Assembly: GCA_023390555.1 (NCBI GenBank)
Contig: JAEWCQ010000043.1
Location: 1-64,000, forward strand
DNA length: 64,000 bases
Direction of reading: 5' to 3'
From: Bacillota bacterium
GTDB taxonomy: Bacteria > Bacillota > Clostridia > Lachnospirales > Lachnospiraceae
The translations under genes were made by a program, and so were the position numbers. Numbering within the stretch: position 1 is the stretch's first letter; the number at the start of each line of letters is the position of its first letter. Under the pieces are notes generated by a model that worked only from the letters and a program-made list of their open reading frames with translations, did not search any database and was not told the origin of the DNA. Of the stretch, positions 8,375-16,801 are shown one piece after another.

Positions 8375-9133
8375 CTATACCTCATCATAGGTATAAAGTT
8401 TTATTTGATTTTTTTCTAAGTAATCCTTTAACCGATTACTTGAGGCATATTCCGCCTCCTTCGTTCTGGGAATTGTCAGCGAAGAATGGCGCAATATATA
8501 GTCATCCAGATATCCGGGATGAAAAATCAACAGATCATACCCATCTTCATGACTGTTCTCTACCATCTCGCAGAAGGATTTTTCAGGATCATAATCCGGA
8601 GACATACTGTTCATCCACATATACATTTTCTTGCCATTTACTTCAATTGGCGTTCCGTCAAAAGATACATTGATAAATTTCAGGTCATGCCTTTTTGCAA
8701 CTGTCTCCAGCCCCTTCATAAAATTCGCACTTTCTATAGCATGTCCTTCAAAATACTGCGGTTTTCTGCCGGTGATTGTTAAGAACTGCTGATATTGTGC
8801 TTCTATTTCTATGATAACCTCGTCCAATACAACAAAATCCTTATTTTCGGCAAAAGCAGCGCGATATTCTTTTGAAGATTTAAACTCTCCATTTTCTTGT
8901 ACAATACTTGGAATAAGCTTTGGATCTGAAATCGGGTTCCCCACACAAATATTGGTATGCTGCCCAAGACATAGATCTTCATTCTTAATTAAATCATAAC
9001 CGTGCTGACTCGAAGGCATATTTACCATAAATCCGATATTACGTATGATGCCTTCTTTTACAGTCTTTTCAATTCCATAATTGATACCTTCACTATAACC
9101 CAAATCATCTGCCCGAATCATTAAGTGCTTCAT
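8375..9133 (-). CDS. ChbG/YdjC-family carbohydrate deacetylase
   Basis: 252 residues, in the usual size range for the family. Metal-site motifs are present: RADDLGYSEGIN (D9, D10), GQHTNICVGNP and FEGHAIES, and a C-terminal LLIFHPGYLDDYIL. ChbG-type enzymes remove an acetyl group from N-acetylated sugars such as chitobiose 6-phosphate. It is the last gene of the first PTS operon, 21 bases after EIIBC, so the imported sugar is probably an N-acetylated or other ester-bearing glycoside phosphate. The pairing with a glucose/beta-glucoside-type EIIBC rather than a Lac-type chitobiose PTS is unusual. Confidence 0.85.
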   Translation of the reverse strand: MKHLMIRADDLGYSEGINYGIEKTVKEGIIRNIGFMVNMPSSQHGYDLIKNEDLCLGQHTNICVGNPISDPKLIPSIVQENGEFKSSKEYRAAFAENKDFVVLDEVIIEIEAQYQQFLTITGRKPQYFEGHAIESANFMKGLETVAKRHDLKFINVSFDGTPIEVNGKKMYMWMNSMSPDYDPEKSFCEMVENSHEDGYDLLIFHPGYLDDYILRHSSLTIPRTKEAEYASSNRLKDYLEKNQIKLYTYDEV

Positions 9134-9154
9134 TTACTTATCTCCTTTTTATAC

Positions 9155-10570
9155 TCATGCTACATTTTTTTCTTTCTTTTCCAAACCAATCAGATAGGTT
9201 GCAACTGCTGCTACAACAAATGCAATGGCTGCAGAAATGATCGCATTGATCAAATTCATAGTGGAACCGCCGGAATAACCAAAAATACAAAGAAAACTTG
9301 CTACCGGAACAATATTATAAGCGGTTAATCCAACAATAGCGCCATAGAGTCCACCTGCAAATCCGCCAATTGCCATTCCGATAAATGGTCTCTTATAGCG
9401 AAAACCTAAACCGTATAATCCTGGTTCCGTCACACCGCCAATTACCTGCGCCACGACATAACTGATGGAAGCGGATCTATCCTCTGCCTTTCTCTGGCGC
9501 AGTGCAGCACCAAGACTCATTCCACCTACCGCGAAACTTGCTGCAACGGTTGCAGCAGATACAACACTTTCCTGTCCTGCCGATGAAAGTACAACGATCA
9601 TTGTCGATATTAATACCCAGTGCATACCACTCATGACTAAGAACTCCCATAATGCTCCGATGAGTGCAATTGCCAAAATGGTTGCAATACCGCCAAAATC
9701 ACCCATTGCCAACAGTCCGTCACAAATATATTTTCCGATAAATGCTCCGGCAGGCCCTAAAACACATAGTGTGATTGGAAGCATTACCAGGATCGTTAAA
9801 AATGGAGCAAACACAACCCTTAACATGGATGGAACCACTTTATAAAAGAATTTCTCTACATAGGACAATACCCATACTGACAGGAATATGGGAATAATGG
9901 TTGCAGAATAACTCTGAACACTGCAAGGTATCCCAAAAACAGTAAAACTGGTGCCTTCTGTTGCCATACTTACAAATGTAGGATGAATCAGAATGGCCCC
10001 TAAAAACATACCCAGAATTGGATTACAGTTTAACTTCTTTGAAGCTGTATATCCGATAATCACCGGGAAAAAGTAAAAAGCGGCATCTCCAACAAACGTA
10101 AATAACGTGTAAATATCACTCGTACCGCTCAACACACCAAACATGTCAGGACCAAGAAGCGCCACAAGTGTTTTAAAAAGTGCTGCTGCGATCAACATTG
10201 GAATCAATGGTGTTAAACTGCCAGCCATATAATCCAGAATACCACTTCCAACGGATTTTAGTGTAATTTTATTTGTTTTCTGTGTATTTTCGTTGAGCTC
10301 AGCATCTTTATTCGTAAATCCGCCGACCTTGCAAAGTTCATTATAGACTGCGTCCACAGTCTGTCCAATAACAACCTGATATTGTCCCGCACTGTGCATG
10401 ATCCCAACGACACCATCAATTGCCTCAACTTCATCATCCTTTGGAATACTTTGATCTTTTAGGGTAAATCTTAATCTTGTGATGCAATGCGTAACTCCAA
10501 TTACATTCTCTTTCCCACCCACTGCATCCAAAACATTTTTTGCAATTTCATTATAATTTTGTTTTGCCAT
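9155..10570 (-). CDS. PTS beta-glucoside-type transporter, EIIB-EIIC
   Basis: 471 residues. EIIB domain at about 1-85 has the phosphocysteine motif VTHCITRLRF and GIMHSAGQYQVVIG. EIIC (about 105-460) has about ten membrane segments and the family loop GVTEPGLYGLGFRYKRPF. It lacks a fused EIIA, which is supplied by the first gene of the operon. It transports and phosphorylates a glycoside of the glucose superfamily; the specific sugar cannot be read. Two bases separate it from the antiterminator gene. Confidence 0.9.
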   Translation of the reverse strand: MAKQNYNEIAKNVLDAVGGKENVIGVTHCITRLRFTLKDQSIPKDDEVEAIDGVVGIMHSAGQYQVVIGQTVDAVYNELCKVGGFTNKDAELNENTQKTNKITLKSVGSGILDYMAGSLTPLIPMLIAAALFKTLVALLGPDMFGVLSGTSDIYTLFTFVGDAAFYFFPVIIGYTASKKLNCNPILGMFLGAILIHPTFVSMATEGTSFTVFGIPCSVQSYSATIIPIFLSVWVLSYVEKFFYKVVPSMLRVVFAPFLTILVMLPITLCVLGPAGAFIGKYICDGLLAMGDFGGIATILAIALIGALWEFLVMSGMHWVLISTMIVVLSSAGQESVVSAATVAASFAVGGMSLGAALRQRKAEDRSASISYVVAQVIGGVTEPGLYGLGFRYKRPFIGMAIGGFAGGLYGAIVGLTAYNIVPVASFLCIFGYSGGSTMNLINAIISAAIAFVVAAVATYLIGLEKKEKNVA

Positions 10571-10572
10571 TA

Positions 10573-11415
10573 TTATGACTCCTTATCTTTTTCACAATTT
10601 TCTCTTGCGCATAAACGATTGATATGAAGCATTAAATATAATAATTCTTCATCACTGGAATCCCAATTGAGTTTTTGTTTTATATAGTTTTTTATAAGCA
10701 ATGCACACTCATGTGTCTTAGGGTACTCTTTTACCATGGTTGTAAAAAGTTGTCCATTATCACTTAGGATTCCCTGGTCAATTTTTTGACGTTGCAGCAA
10801 ATATTGCATATGAGAAACAAAACGAGAATTATTAAAACCATTTCTGTCAATCCTGATTTCAAAAAAATTCTCAATGATGGCTGTTACCTCTTCAATGAAT
10901 GCATCTGAAAAATCCTTTACCTTTTTGTAAGCACTTTCTGCATTTATAAAATGCATTGCAATACTGGCTGCTTCCTCTTTTGATAATTTAATCTTTTTAC
11001 TTTCGTTAATATAACGAAGTGCTTTTTCTCCTATCTGCATTTCTTTTGGATATAAATGCTTGATATCATACATAAGCGGCATATTGACAAACATTTTTTT
11101 CTGGTATCTGATAATTGCGAAATGAATATGATCAGCCAGCGTAAATACAATATTGCCATTAAATTCAATCTGAATCACAGATTTTGCATATTCCACAATC
11201 TTTGCAGAAATTTCAATCATATCCTCTGGGATTTCATTCAACAAGTCTAGATATCTACTATCAACTCCGTAGAAGGTACGTGTAATAGTGCTCAGATCCT
11301 CAATCTCATATGGAGCTTTTATAAAACCAATTCCTTTACCGAAGGCAATCAATTCTTTGCCATTTCCATCCATACAGACAGCAACATTATTATTTATTTT
11401 TTTAATTACCCTCAT
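10573..11415 (-). CDS. BglG/LicT-type transcription antiterminator (operon 1)
   Basis: 280 residues; ATG at 11415 with GAGAGGAAAT upstream. Residues 1-55 are the RNA-binding CAT domain (MRVIKKINNNVAVCMDGNG). PRD1 (about 65-165) contains DHIHFAI and MHFINAE; PRD2 (about 170-278) contains FVSHMQYLL and LMLHINRL, with the histidines phosphorylated by the PTS in this family. It should bind the RAT at 12009-12036 and prevent termination when sugar is present. It lies 14 bases after the IIA gene and 2 before EIIBC. Confidence 0.9.
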   Translation of the reverse strand: MRVIKKINNNVAVCMDGNGKELIAFGKGIGFIKAPYEIEDLSTITRTFYGVDSRYLDLLNEIPEDMIEISAKIVEYAKSVIQIEFNGNIVFTLADHIHFAIIRYQKKMFVNMPLMYDIKHLYPKEMQIGEKALRYINESKKIKLSKEEAASIAMHFINAESAYKKVKDFSDAFIEEVTAIIENFFEIRIDRNGFNNSRFVSHMQYLLQRQKIDQGILSDNGQLFTTMVKEYPKTHECALLIKNYIKQKLNWDSSDEELLYLMLHINRLCARENCEKDKES

Positions 11416-11429
11416 AAGAATTTCCTCTC

Positions 11430-11909
11430 TTAATTAAAGCGAATCACTACATCTTCGCCACATTTCAGACCTTTTTTGGGGTCTGAAATAGTAAAAGAAT
11501 ATTCATCTCCATTTGTAATTACCATCGGCGTTGTCATATCCATTCCCATACTTGTAAAAACGGTACGATCTAATGCAATGATCGGCGTTCCCTTCTTTAC
11601 TTTTTTATCAACATCCACAAGCTTTTTAAAGCCTTTCCCTTCGAGCGCTACTGTGTCCATACCAATATGAATCAATATCTCCGCTCCATTTTCTGCTTTT
11701 ATTCCAAAGGCATGTAATGTACTTGCAATCATAATGATTGTACCATCGCAAGGTGCACAAACAGTATTACCGTTGTAAGAAAAAGCAATTCCATCACCCA
11801 TCATTTTTTCGGCGAACATTTTATCCTCGACTGCGTCCAGTGAGATTGATTCTCCATCTACAGGAGCATATAGAATTATCTCTTTTTCTCTTTTCAAGAA
11901 ACTTAACAT
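11430..11909 (-). CDS. PTS IIA component, glucose type (operon 1)
   Basis: Start chosen at ATG 11909 (MLSFLKREKEI) with AAAGGAG seven bases upstream; an in-frame ATG at 11957 lies inside the terminator hairpin and is rejected. 159 residues. Both signature histidines are present: STLHAFGIKAENG and ILIHIGMDTVALEGKGF, the latter being the phosphorylation site. It passes phosphate from HPr to the separate EIIB. It is the first gene after the RAT/terminator, so the whole operon is under antitermination. Confidence 0.9.
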   Translation of the reverse strand: MLSFLKREKEIILYAPVDGESISLDAVEDKMFAEKMMGDGIAFSYNGNTVCAPCDGTIIMIASTLHAFGIKAENGAEILIHIGMDTVALEGKGFKKLVDVDKKVKKGTPIIALDRTVFTSMGMDMTTPMVITNGDEYSFTISDPKKGLKCGEDVVIRFN

Positions 11910-11957
11910 CAAGTATCTCCTTTCTTTTTTCTTTTCGAAGGAGTTCCTTGCGCGCAT

Positions 11958-12029
11958 AAAAAAAACTCCTTCATTTGCAATACAAAAAAACAGTTAAACT
12001 GTTCTTAAGGTAATGCCTCTGAAAGAGTT
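11958..12029 (-). terminator. Leader terminator of PTS operon 1, overlapping the RAT
   Basis: On the minus strand AACTCTTTC (12029-12021), which lies inside the RAT, pairs with GAAGGAGTT near the end of the leader, followed directly by eight U residues (11965-11958). RAT folding and terminator folding are mutually exclusive. A smaller AACAG/CTGTT hairpin with its own U-run sits inside the loop at 11984-12003. Confidence 0.65.
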
Positions 12030-12036
12030 ACAAGCC
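12009..12036 (-). promoter_or_regulatory. Ribonucleic antiterminator (RAT) of PTS operon 1
   Basis: The minus strand reads GGCTTGTAACTC - four bases - AGAGGCATTACC. This follows the LicT/SacT RAT layout GGATTGTTACTG - loop - GCAGGCAAAACC, with several differences but the same paired positions. It begins about 8 bases after the predicted transcription start. Confidence 0.65.
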
Positions 12037-12049
12037 TTTAGATATGCAT

Positions 12050-12078
12050 ATAGTACCATCAATCTGATCTATTATCAA
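12050..12078 (-). promoter_or_regulatory. Predicted sigma-A promoter of PTS operon 1
   Basis: Minus strand -35 TTGATA (12078-12073), 17-base spacer, -10 TACTAT (12055-12050). Its position just upstream of the RAT supports it. Confidence 0.6.
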
Positions 12079-12232
12079 TATAAATCTATATTTTCATTAT
12101 ATTTGCCAGTATTATTTGTTAATTTTTATTCAATTTGCACAAATCAAATTCCTTTTTTCCATCATGTTCTTTCACCTGTGCAAGACTACTTTTTTCTCAA
12201 ATGAAAATTGCCTTTTCAGCCAAGTATGATAT

Positions 12233-12290
12233 GATGGCAACTGGTACTGTCATAGGATGATTTATAATCGGCTATGACAGTTTTGCCATC
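12233..12290 (-). terminator. Long interrupted stem-loop after the GH1 gene
   Basis: GATGGCAA (12233-12240) pairs with TTGCCATC (12283-12290), and inside it CTGTCATAG pairs with CTATGACAG around a 16-base loop. It starts 18 bases after the GH1 stop on the minus strand. No long U-run follows in that direction, so it could instead be a 3' stabiliser or an upstream element of operon 1. Confidence 0.5.
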
Positions 12291-12307
12291 TCTGAAACCG
12301 GAGTCGG

Positions 12308-13765
12308 TTAAAGTTCTTCCCCGTTTGTTTCAATCACTTTTTGATACCAGTAAAAAGAATCTTTTTTAAAGCGTTTTTTTGTTCCCTTTCCGTAGTCATC
12401 CTGATCCACATAGATAAAACCATAGCGCTTACTCATTTCGGAAGTACTGGATGAGATCATGTCAATCGGCCCCCACATCGTATAGCCGATCACTTCTACT
12501 CCATCTTCTACCGCGAATTTCATCTGTTCAATGTGTTGTTTCAGGAATTCAATACGATAAGGATCATGAACCTTTCCATCTTCGAGTCTATCAAAGAATC
12601 CAGAGCTGTTTTCCAAAATAAAAATCGGTTTTTGAAATCTGTCGTAAACATGATTTAGCGTATATCTTAACCCCACAGGATCAATCTGCCAGCCCCAATC
12701 ATTTGCCGGTAAATAAGGATTTTTATAAACGCTGTGCACATTTCCCGAAGTAAGTTCAAGCTGTGTGTCATCCCCTGCCGATATCATGGAATTATAGTAA
12801 GACATTCCAACAAAATCAGCCGGATTCTCTTTGATCGTAAGCAGGTCCAAATCCTGCATTTTCAATTGTATTTCTTTTTCCTCAAAATACTTTTTCGCAT
12901 AATAAGGGTAAATTCCCTTATTTAAAACATCCAGAAAGAACAGATTTTTCATCTGGTCATCTTTTTGCATCGCGATGGCATCCTCTGGCTTACACGTATA
13001 AGGGTACGTCGTAAAGTAAGCCACCATACTGCCGATTTTATTTTCAGAATCAATTTCATGTGCTAATTTTGTTGCTTTTGCTGCTGCGACAAATTGATGA
13101 TGCAATCCCTGAAAAAGCATTTCCTCAAAATTTTCCTGACCTTCATCGATGATTCCAAGTGTTTTAGGACCTGCCTTTACACTCATGTTCATTTCATTGA
13201 ACGTAACCCAATATTTCACACGTCCCTTAAAGTGCACAAAAAGAGCCTCACAGTATTTTACATATAGATCAATCAGTTCCCGATGATACCAGCCTCCATA
13301 TTTTTCGATTAATACAAGCGGCATATCAAAATGCGAGATTGTAATTAAGGGCTGCATTCCCAAACGAATACATGTATCGATCAGGTCATCATAAAATTGG
13401 AATGCCTTCTCATTGGGTTCCCTGTCATTGCCATTTGGAAATACTCTGGACCAGGCAATCGAATATCGAAATACCCGAAATCCCATCTCTGCCATTAATT
13501 CTAAATCTTCATGAAAGGTATGGTAAAAATCAATACCGCGGCGTTTCGGATAAAGAACCGTATCGGTATCCGCCTTGGCTTTTTTTATCATATCCATCGT
13601 AATTTTCATTTGCTTCGTAACTTTTCTATCATGATTCGCATTGAATTTCATCACTTCCGGAATCGTCATCGTCTTTCCGTCCAGGTCATAGGCCCCTTCT
13701 GCCTGGCACCCTGCCAATGCACCACCCCATAAGAAATCTTTCGGAAATCCTTTTTTCATATCCAC
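12308..13765 (-). CDS. Glycoside hydrolase family 1, 6-phospho-beta-glucosidase type
   Basis: 485 residues, normal for GH1. The start PKDFLWGGALAGCQAEGAY is typical. The acid/base motif is KYWVTFNEMNMS (Glu at about residue 190) and the nucleophile motif is PIFILENSSGFFD (Glu at about 383). The loop SSSTSEMSKRYGFIYVDQDD with a Lys-Arg-Tyr pattern matches the phosphate-binding part of phospho-beta-glucosidases. It would cleave the phosphorylated disaccharide delivered by the EIIBC encoded 2 bases upstream. Last gene of PTS operon 2. A plain beta-glucosidase is less likely in this context. Confidence 0.92.
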   Translation of the reverse strand: MDMKKGFPKDFLWGGALAGCQAEGAYDLDGKTMTIPEVMKFNANHDRKVTKQMKITMDMIKKAKADTDTVLYPKRRGIDFYHTFHEDLELMAEMGFRVFRYSIAWSRVFPNGNDREPNEKAFQFYDDLIDTCIRLGMQPLITISHFDMPLVLIEKYGGWYHRELIDLYVKYCEALFVHFKGRVKYWVTFNEMNMSVKAGPKTLGIIDEGQENFEEMLFQGLHHQFVAAAKATKLAHEIDSENKIGSMVAYFTTYPYTCKPEDAIAMQKDDQMKNLFFLDVLNKGIYPYYAKKYFEEKEIQLKMQDLDLLTIKENPADFVGMSYYNSMISAGDDTQLELTSGNVHSVYKNPYLPANDWGWQIDPVGLRYTLNHVYDRFQKPIFILENSSGFFDRLEDGKVHDPYRIEFLKQHIEQMKFAVEDGVEVIGYTMWGPIDMISSSTSEMSKRYGFIYVDQDDYGKGTKKRFKKDSFYWYQKVIETNGEEL

Positions 13766-13767
13766 CT

Positions 13768-15096
13768 CTAATCTTCTTTATATCCGAATAAATACGTCAG
13801 GATAAAGGAAAATGCAAATGTTACCGCACCCATGATACAGGCCAGCACAAAGTTATTCAGATCTTCACCCATAAAAATCGGCATAGTAATAATGGACACC
13901 GAGGCAGTTGCATAAGCATGAATCTTTAACGCACCAATCAGAATGCCGCAGATACCCGAAGCAATGCAAGTTGTCACAAAAGGTCTTCTATAACGGATCA
14001 GGCACCCATAAACTGCCGGCTCGGTTACGGAAAGCAAAGCCGTCAGACCAGTTGTCAGACCGACCTGCTTGTTTTCTTTTTTCTTTGCCTTCACGCCGAC
14101 TGCAAGAGCAGCTCCGGCAATTGCAAAGTTTGCAGCCAGTGCTTTTGTGAAGATGTAAGAGCTTCCGTTTGCAGCAATTTCATTCACAATAAGCGGTATT
14201 AAAAGCGTATGCATACCCGTAAGCACCAGAATAGGCTGTAAGAATGCCATAATCCCGATACTGATGGCTCCATAATTACTTAAAACGATACATAATTTGG
14301 CAAGCAGTGTACCGACAACCGAACCGATTGGGCCCAATATAAACAATGTCAACGGAACCATGATAACGGTGATTAAGAACGGTCTTAATATAAACTTAAC
14401 TGCGTTTGGCAGCCATTTTGTAATATATTTATCTACGACTGCGAGAATTGGTATCATAATCAAAACCGGAATAATATTAGCCGAATATTTTACCTGCATA
14501 ATAGGAATCCCAAATAAAGACAGCGCTGATATATCGTTAATTGCCGGATGTATCATAGCAAACGATAAAAAAGCAGCTATGTATTCATTTGTTTTTAATT
14601 TACGTGCTCCCGCAAATGCAATTAATACCGGCAGATAATAAAATACCGAATCGGCTATCGCACTTAAGACCACATAGGTGTTGTCCGTTTTCTCCATTCC
14701 CGCGAATTGAACCATAAGTGCAAGAATTGCATTGATTAAACCGGATGCAATCATGACCGGCAACGCCGGTGAAATGGAGCCGGAAATAAAACTTAAGACG
14801 GAATCAAGCGGCCGTTTCTTTTCTTCTGTTTCGATACTTTCCTCGCCTGTAATTGGGCAGATTTTTTCAATTTCATGAAATAAATCCTCCACTGTCGGTC
14901 CGATTACAATTTGATACTGTCCGGCCTTGTCCACCACACTGATTACTTCCGGCATTTCTTTTAATTCTGTTTCCTGTATAAGCTTTTTATCTTTTATTTG
15001 AAATCGTAATCTGGTTGCACAATGCGTATAATTTGCTATATTGCCCTGTCCCCCCAGCAAATCAATTATTTTAACCGCTGTCTGATTATCATTCAT
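13768..15096 (-). CDS. PTS beta-glucoside-type transporter, EIIB-EIIC (operon 2)
   Basis: Start chosen at ATG 15096 (MNDNQTAVKIIDLLGG) because AGGAG lies at a good distance; an ATG two codons earlier is too close. 442 residues. EIIB carries NYTHCATRLRFQIKDKK with the phosphocysteine, and AGQYQIVIGPTVEDLF. EIIC (about 90-440) is polytopic with SVTEPAVYGCLIRYRRPF. No EIIA domain. The start overlaps the end of the antiterminator gene by 8 bases, suggesting translational coupling. Substrate probably a beta-glucoside, judged from the GH1 neighbour. Confidence 0.9.
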   Translation of the reverse strand: MNDNQTAVKIIDLLGGQGNIANYTHCATRLRFQIKDKKLIQETELKEMPEVISVVDKAGQYQIVIGPTVEDLFHEIEKICPITGEESIETEEKKRPLDSVLSFISGSISPALPVMIASGLINAILALMVQFAGMEKTDNTYVVLSAIADSVFYYLPVLIAFAGARKLKTNEYIAAFLSFAMIHPAINDISALSLFGIPIMQVKYSANIIPVLIMIPILAVVDKYITKWLPNAVKFILRPFLITVIMVPLTLFILGPIGSVVGTLLAKLCIVLSNYGAISIGIMAFLQPILVLTGMHTLLIPLIVNEIAANGSSYIFTKALAANFAIAGAALAVGVKAKKKENKQVGLTTGLTALLSVTEPAVYGCLIRYRRPFVTTCIASGICGILIGALKIHAYATASVSIITMPIFMGEDLNNFVLACIMGAVTFAFSFILTYLFGYKED

Positions 15097-15952
15097 GATC
15101 ATCTCTCCTGTTCTGACTTTTTTTCGTCCCTAGTATGACATTTTTAATATGATAAATGAGATATCCCAATTCAGCATTACTCACCGTTACTTTATACTTA
15201 TCTTTCATATAGTTTGTAATGTCACTTACGCATTTATATATTTCCGGATACTCAAACCGGCCCAGACGAAACATAAAGTCATCTTCTGCTTCCTCATCGG
15301 TTTTATCCACTACCCGTTTTGCAAAAAATTGTAAGTGCCTTACAAATCGATTATACTGAAGGCTTTCATGATTGAGCTCCGTCTGATAATAGCTTTCAAC
15401 AATATTCAGGATATCCTGTATCATATGTGTTTCTTTCATCGTATCTTCTATGTTCTGATTCATGGAAGCATTTACGATATGAAGCGTAATGAATCCTGTT
15501 TCATCATCCGAAATTACAATATTCAGGTGGCTTTCAATAATTTTCACGGCCTTTTGGGCCAGTCTATACTCTAACTTATAAAATTGTTTGATCTCCATCA
15601 GTAGTGGATTTTCAAAAATGATTCCATTTTGCTCCCGTTCGAGTGACATACTGATATGATCAATTAAAGTGATATAAATTTTATCACTTAAAATTAATTC
15701 TGAGTTCTCTTTGATCATTTTGATAATCTCGTCTGCAATCCGTAAATAAACGGTCGGAACATCCGATACGATCTCCTCTAATTTGGACATCTCATGCTGA
15801 TCCTTAAGCCTGAAAATTTTATCAATCATATTTTCGTCAATGTCATCACCTGATTTTTTTTGATAAGCGATTCCCTTACCAATCACAATCACTTCTTCAT
15901 TTTTGTCCATTACAACAGCTACACTGTTATTGTATATTCTCTTGATTATCAT
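15089..15952 (-). CDS. BglG/LicT-type transcription antiterminator (operon 2)
   Basis: Start chosen at ATG 15952 (MIIKRIYNNSVAVVMDKNE) with AGAGG upstream; 287 residues. CAT RNA-binding domain at 1-55, PRD1 at about 65-170 (TLIDHISMSLE, LHIVNASMN) and PRD2 at about 175-285 (NRFVRHLQFFA, GYLIYHIKNVI). It should bind the RAT at 16589-16615. It is a paralogue of the operon 1 regulator with the same operon position but only modest sequence identity. Confidence 0.9.
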   Translation of the reverse strand: MIIKRIYNNSVAVVMDKNEEVIVIGKGIAYQKKSGDDIDENMIDKIFRLKDQHEMSKLEEIVSDVPTVYLRIADEIIKMIKENSELILSDKIYITLIDHISMSLEREQNGIIFENPLLMEIKQFYKLEYRLAQKAVKIIESHLNIVISDDETGFITLHIVNASMNQNIEDTMKETHMIQDILNIVESYYQTELNHESLQYNRFVRHLQFFAKRVVDKTDEEAEDDFMFRLGRFEYPEIYKCVSDITNYMKDKYKVTVSNAELGYLIYHIKNVILGTKKSQNRRDDHE

Positions 15953-15971
15953 GATGAAACCTCTTCTCTTA

Positions 15972-16499
15972 TCAATCACTAAAAGATAATATTTTCTGTA
16001 AGCAGTTCACCTCTGTATACCGTTCGATAGTCATTCTTCCTAACTCATTATGATTTGTCACCAGGACCATAACGCAAGGGTTCAAACCGTTTTTTTCTAT
16101 TTTATTGATATCAAAATCAATTAGTAACTGCCCTGCTTTTACATCGGTATCATTCGTGACATAAGACTGAAACCCATCTCCATTCATAGTAACCGTATCG
16201 ATCCCGATATGAAGTAGTATTTCCATCCCATCCTCACTTATCATACCGACTGCATGATTTGTAGGAAATAATGCTGTTACCTTCCCATTTACAGGGGAGT
16301 ATAATTTCCCAATAGAAGGGAAAATAGCAATACCATCGCCTAATGCCTTCGATGCAAATACTTCATCTGGCACTTCAGATAAAGCCATCCATTTTCCTTC
16401 CGCCGGACTATAGATGGTTTTACGCTCATATGCACCATCTATCTTTATAAATGTGGTCTCACTCTTTTTACGCAAAGAAAAATCTTTTAATAAACGCAC
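15972..16499 (-). CDS. PTS IIA component, glucose type (operon 2)
   Basis: 175 residues from a GTG start at 16499, supported by AAGGAGGTGAT five bases upstream. Histidine motifs PTNHAVGMISEDG and ILLHIGIDTVTMNGDGF are intact. It provides the EIIA activity missing from the EIIBC of the same operon. About 15-25 residues at the N-terminus precede the conserved YSPAEGKWM region, longer than in operon 1. First gene after the RAT/terminator leader; 19 bases to the antiterminator gene. Confidence 0.9.
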   Translation of the reverse strand: MRLLKDFSLRKKSETTFIKIDGAYERKTIYSPAEGKWMALSEVPDEVFASKALGDGIAIFPSIGKLYSPVNGKVTALFPTNHAVGMISEDGMEILLHIGIDTVTMNGDGFQSYVTNDTDVKAGQLLIDFDINKIEKNGLNPCVMVLVTNHNELGRMTIERYTEVNCLQKILSFSD

Positions 16500-16523
16500 T
16501 TTATCACCTCCTTTTTACCAGCG

Positions 16524-16601
16524 CAAAAAAACAGCCTTACGCCGAATATTTCAATACAAACTACAATTAAGTCTGTTTGAAAGAATTCGGTTAAGCCTGC
16601 T
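16524..16601 (-). terminator. Leader terminator of PTS operon 2, overlapping the RAT
   Basis: In the minus-strand RNA, the 3' half of the RAT (AGCAGGCTTAACCGAATTC) can pair imperfectly with GAAATATTCGGCGTAAGGCTG, followed by seven U residues (16530-16524). A nested CAAAC/GTTTG pair fills the loop. Pairing removes the RAT, the classic antitermination switch. Confidence 0.75.
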
Positions 16602-16615
16602 TAACAGTAACCACC
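16589..16615 (-). promoter_or_regulatory. Ribonucleic antiterminator (RAT) of PTS operon 2
   Basis: The minus strand reads GGTGGTTACTG, a short loop, then GCAGGCTTAACC. This is very close to the B. subtilis LicT/BglP RAT pattern GGATTGTTACTG...GCAGGCAAAACC. It starts about 10 bases after the predicted transcription start. Confidence 0.88.
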
Positions 16616-16632
16616 CTATGTTCTATGCGTAA

Positions 16633-16661
16633 AGTCTATCACCTTTCGAAAGAATAGTCAA
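16633..16661 (-). promoter_or_regulatory. Predicted sigma-A promoter of PTS operon 2
   Basis: Minus strand -35 TTGACT (16661-16656), 17-base spacer, -10 TAGACT (16638-16633). The upstream DNA is very AT-rich, which fits an UP-like element. Confidence 0.75.
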
Positions 16662-16801
16662 TATATTATTCGCATTATTTTGGCTATTGTGTTGGTTATT
16701 TTTTCATATACAATATTTTTTTAGTAATTTTAACCTATATCAAATAAAGTAATCTTTTATTGGTACGTTAAAAAGGGTACTATCTTTTCACCCTTCCCTT
16801 A

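Noticed and set aside
11430..11957. ATG at 11957 as start of the operon 1 IIA gene
   Set aside because: It lies directly after the U-run of the leader terminator and lacks a ribosome binding site; ATG 11909 has AAAGGAG at a good distance.
11984..12003. AACAG/CTGTT hairpin with U-run as the main operon 1 terminator
   Set aside because: The stem is only five strong pairs. The longer AACTCTTTC/GAAGGAGTT pairing overlaps the RAT and has an eight-U run, so it is preferred.
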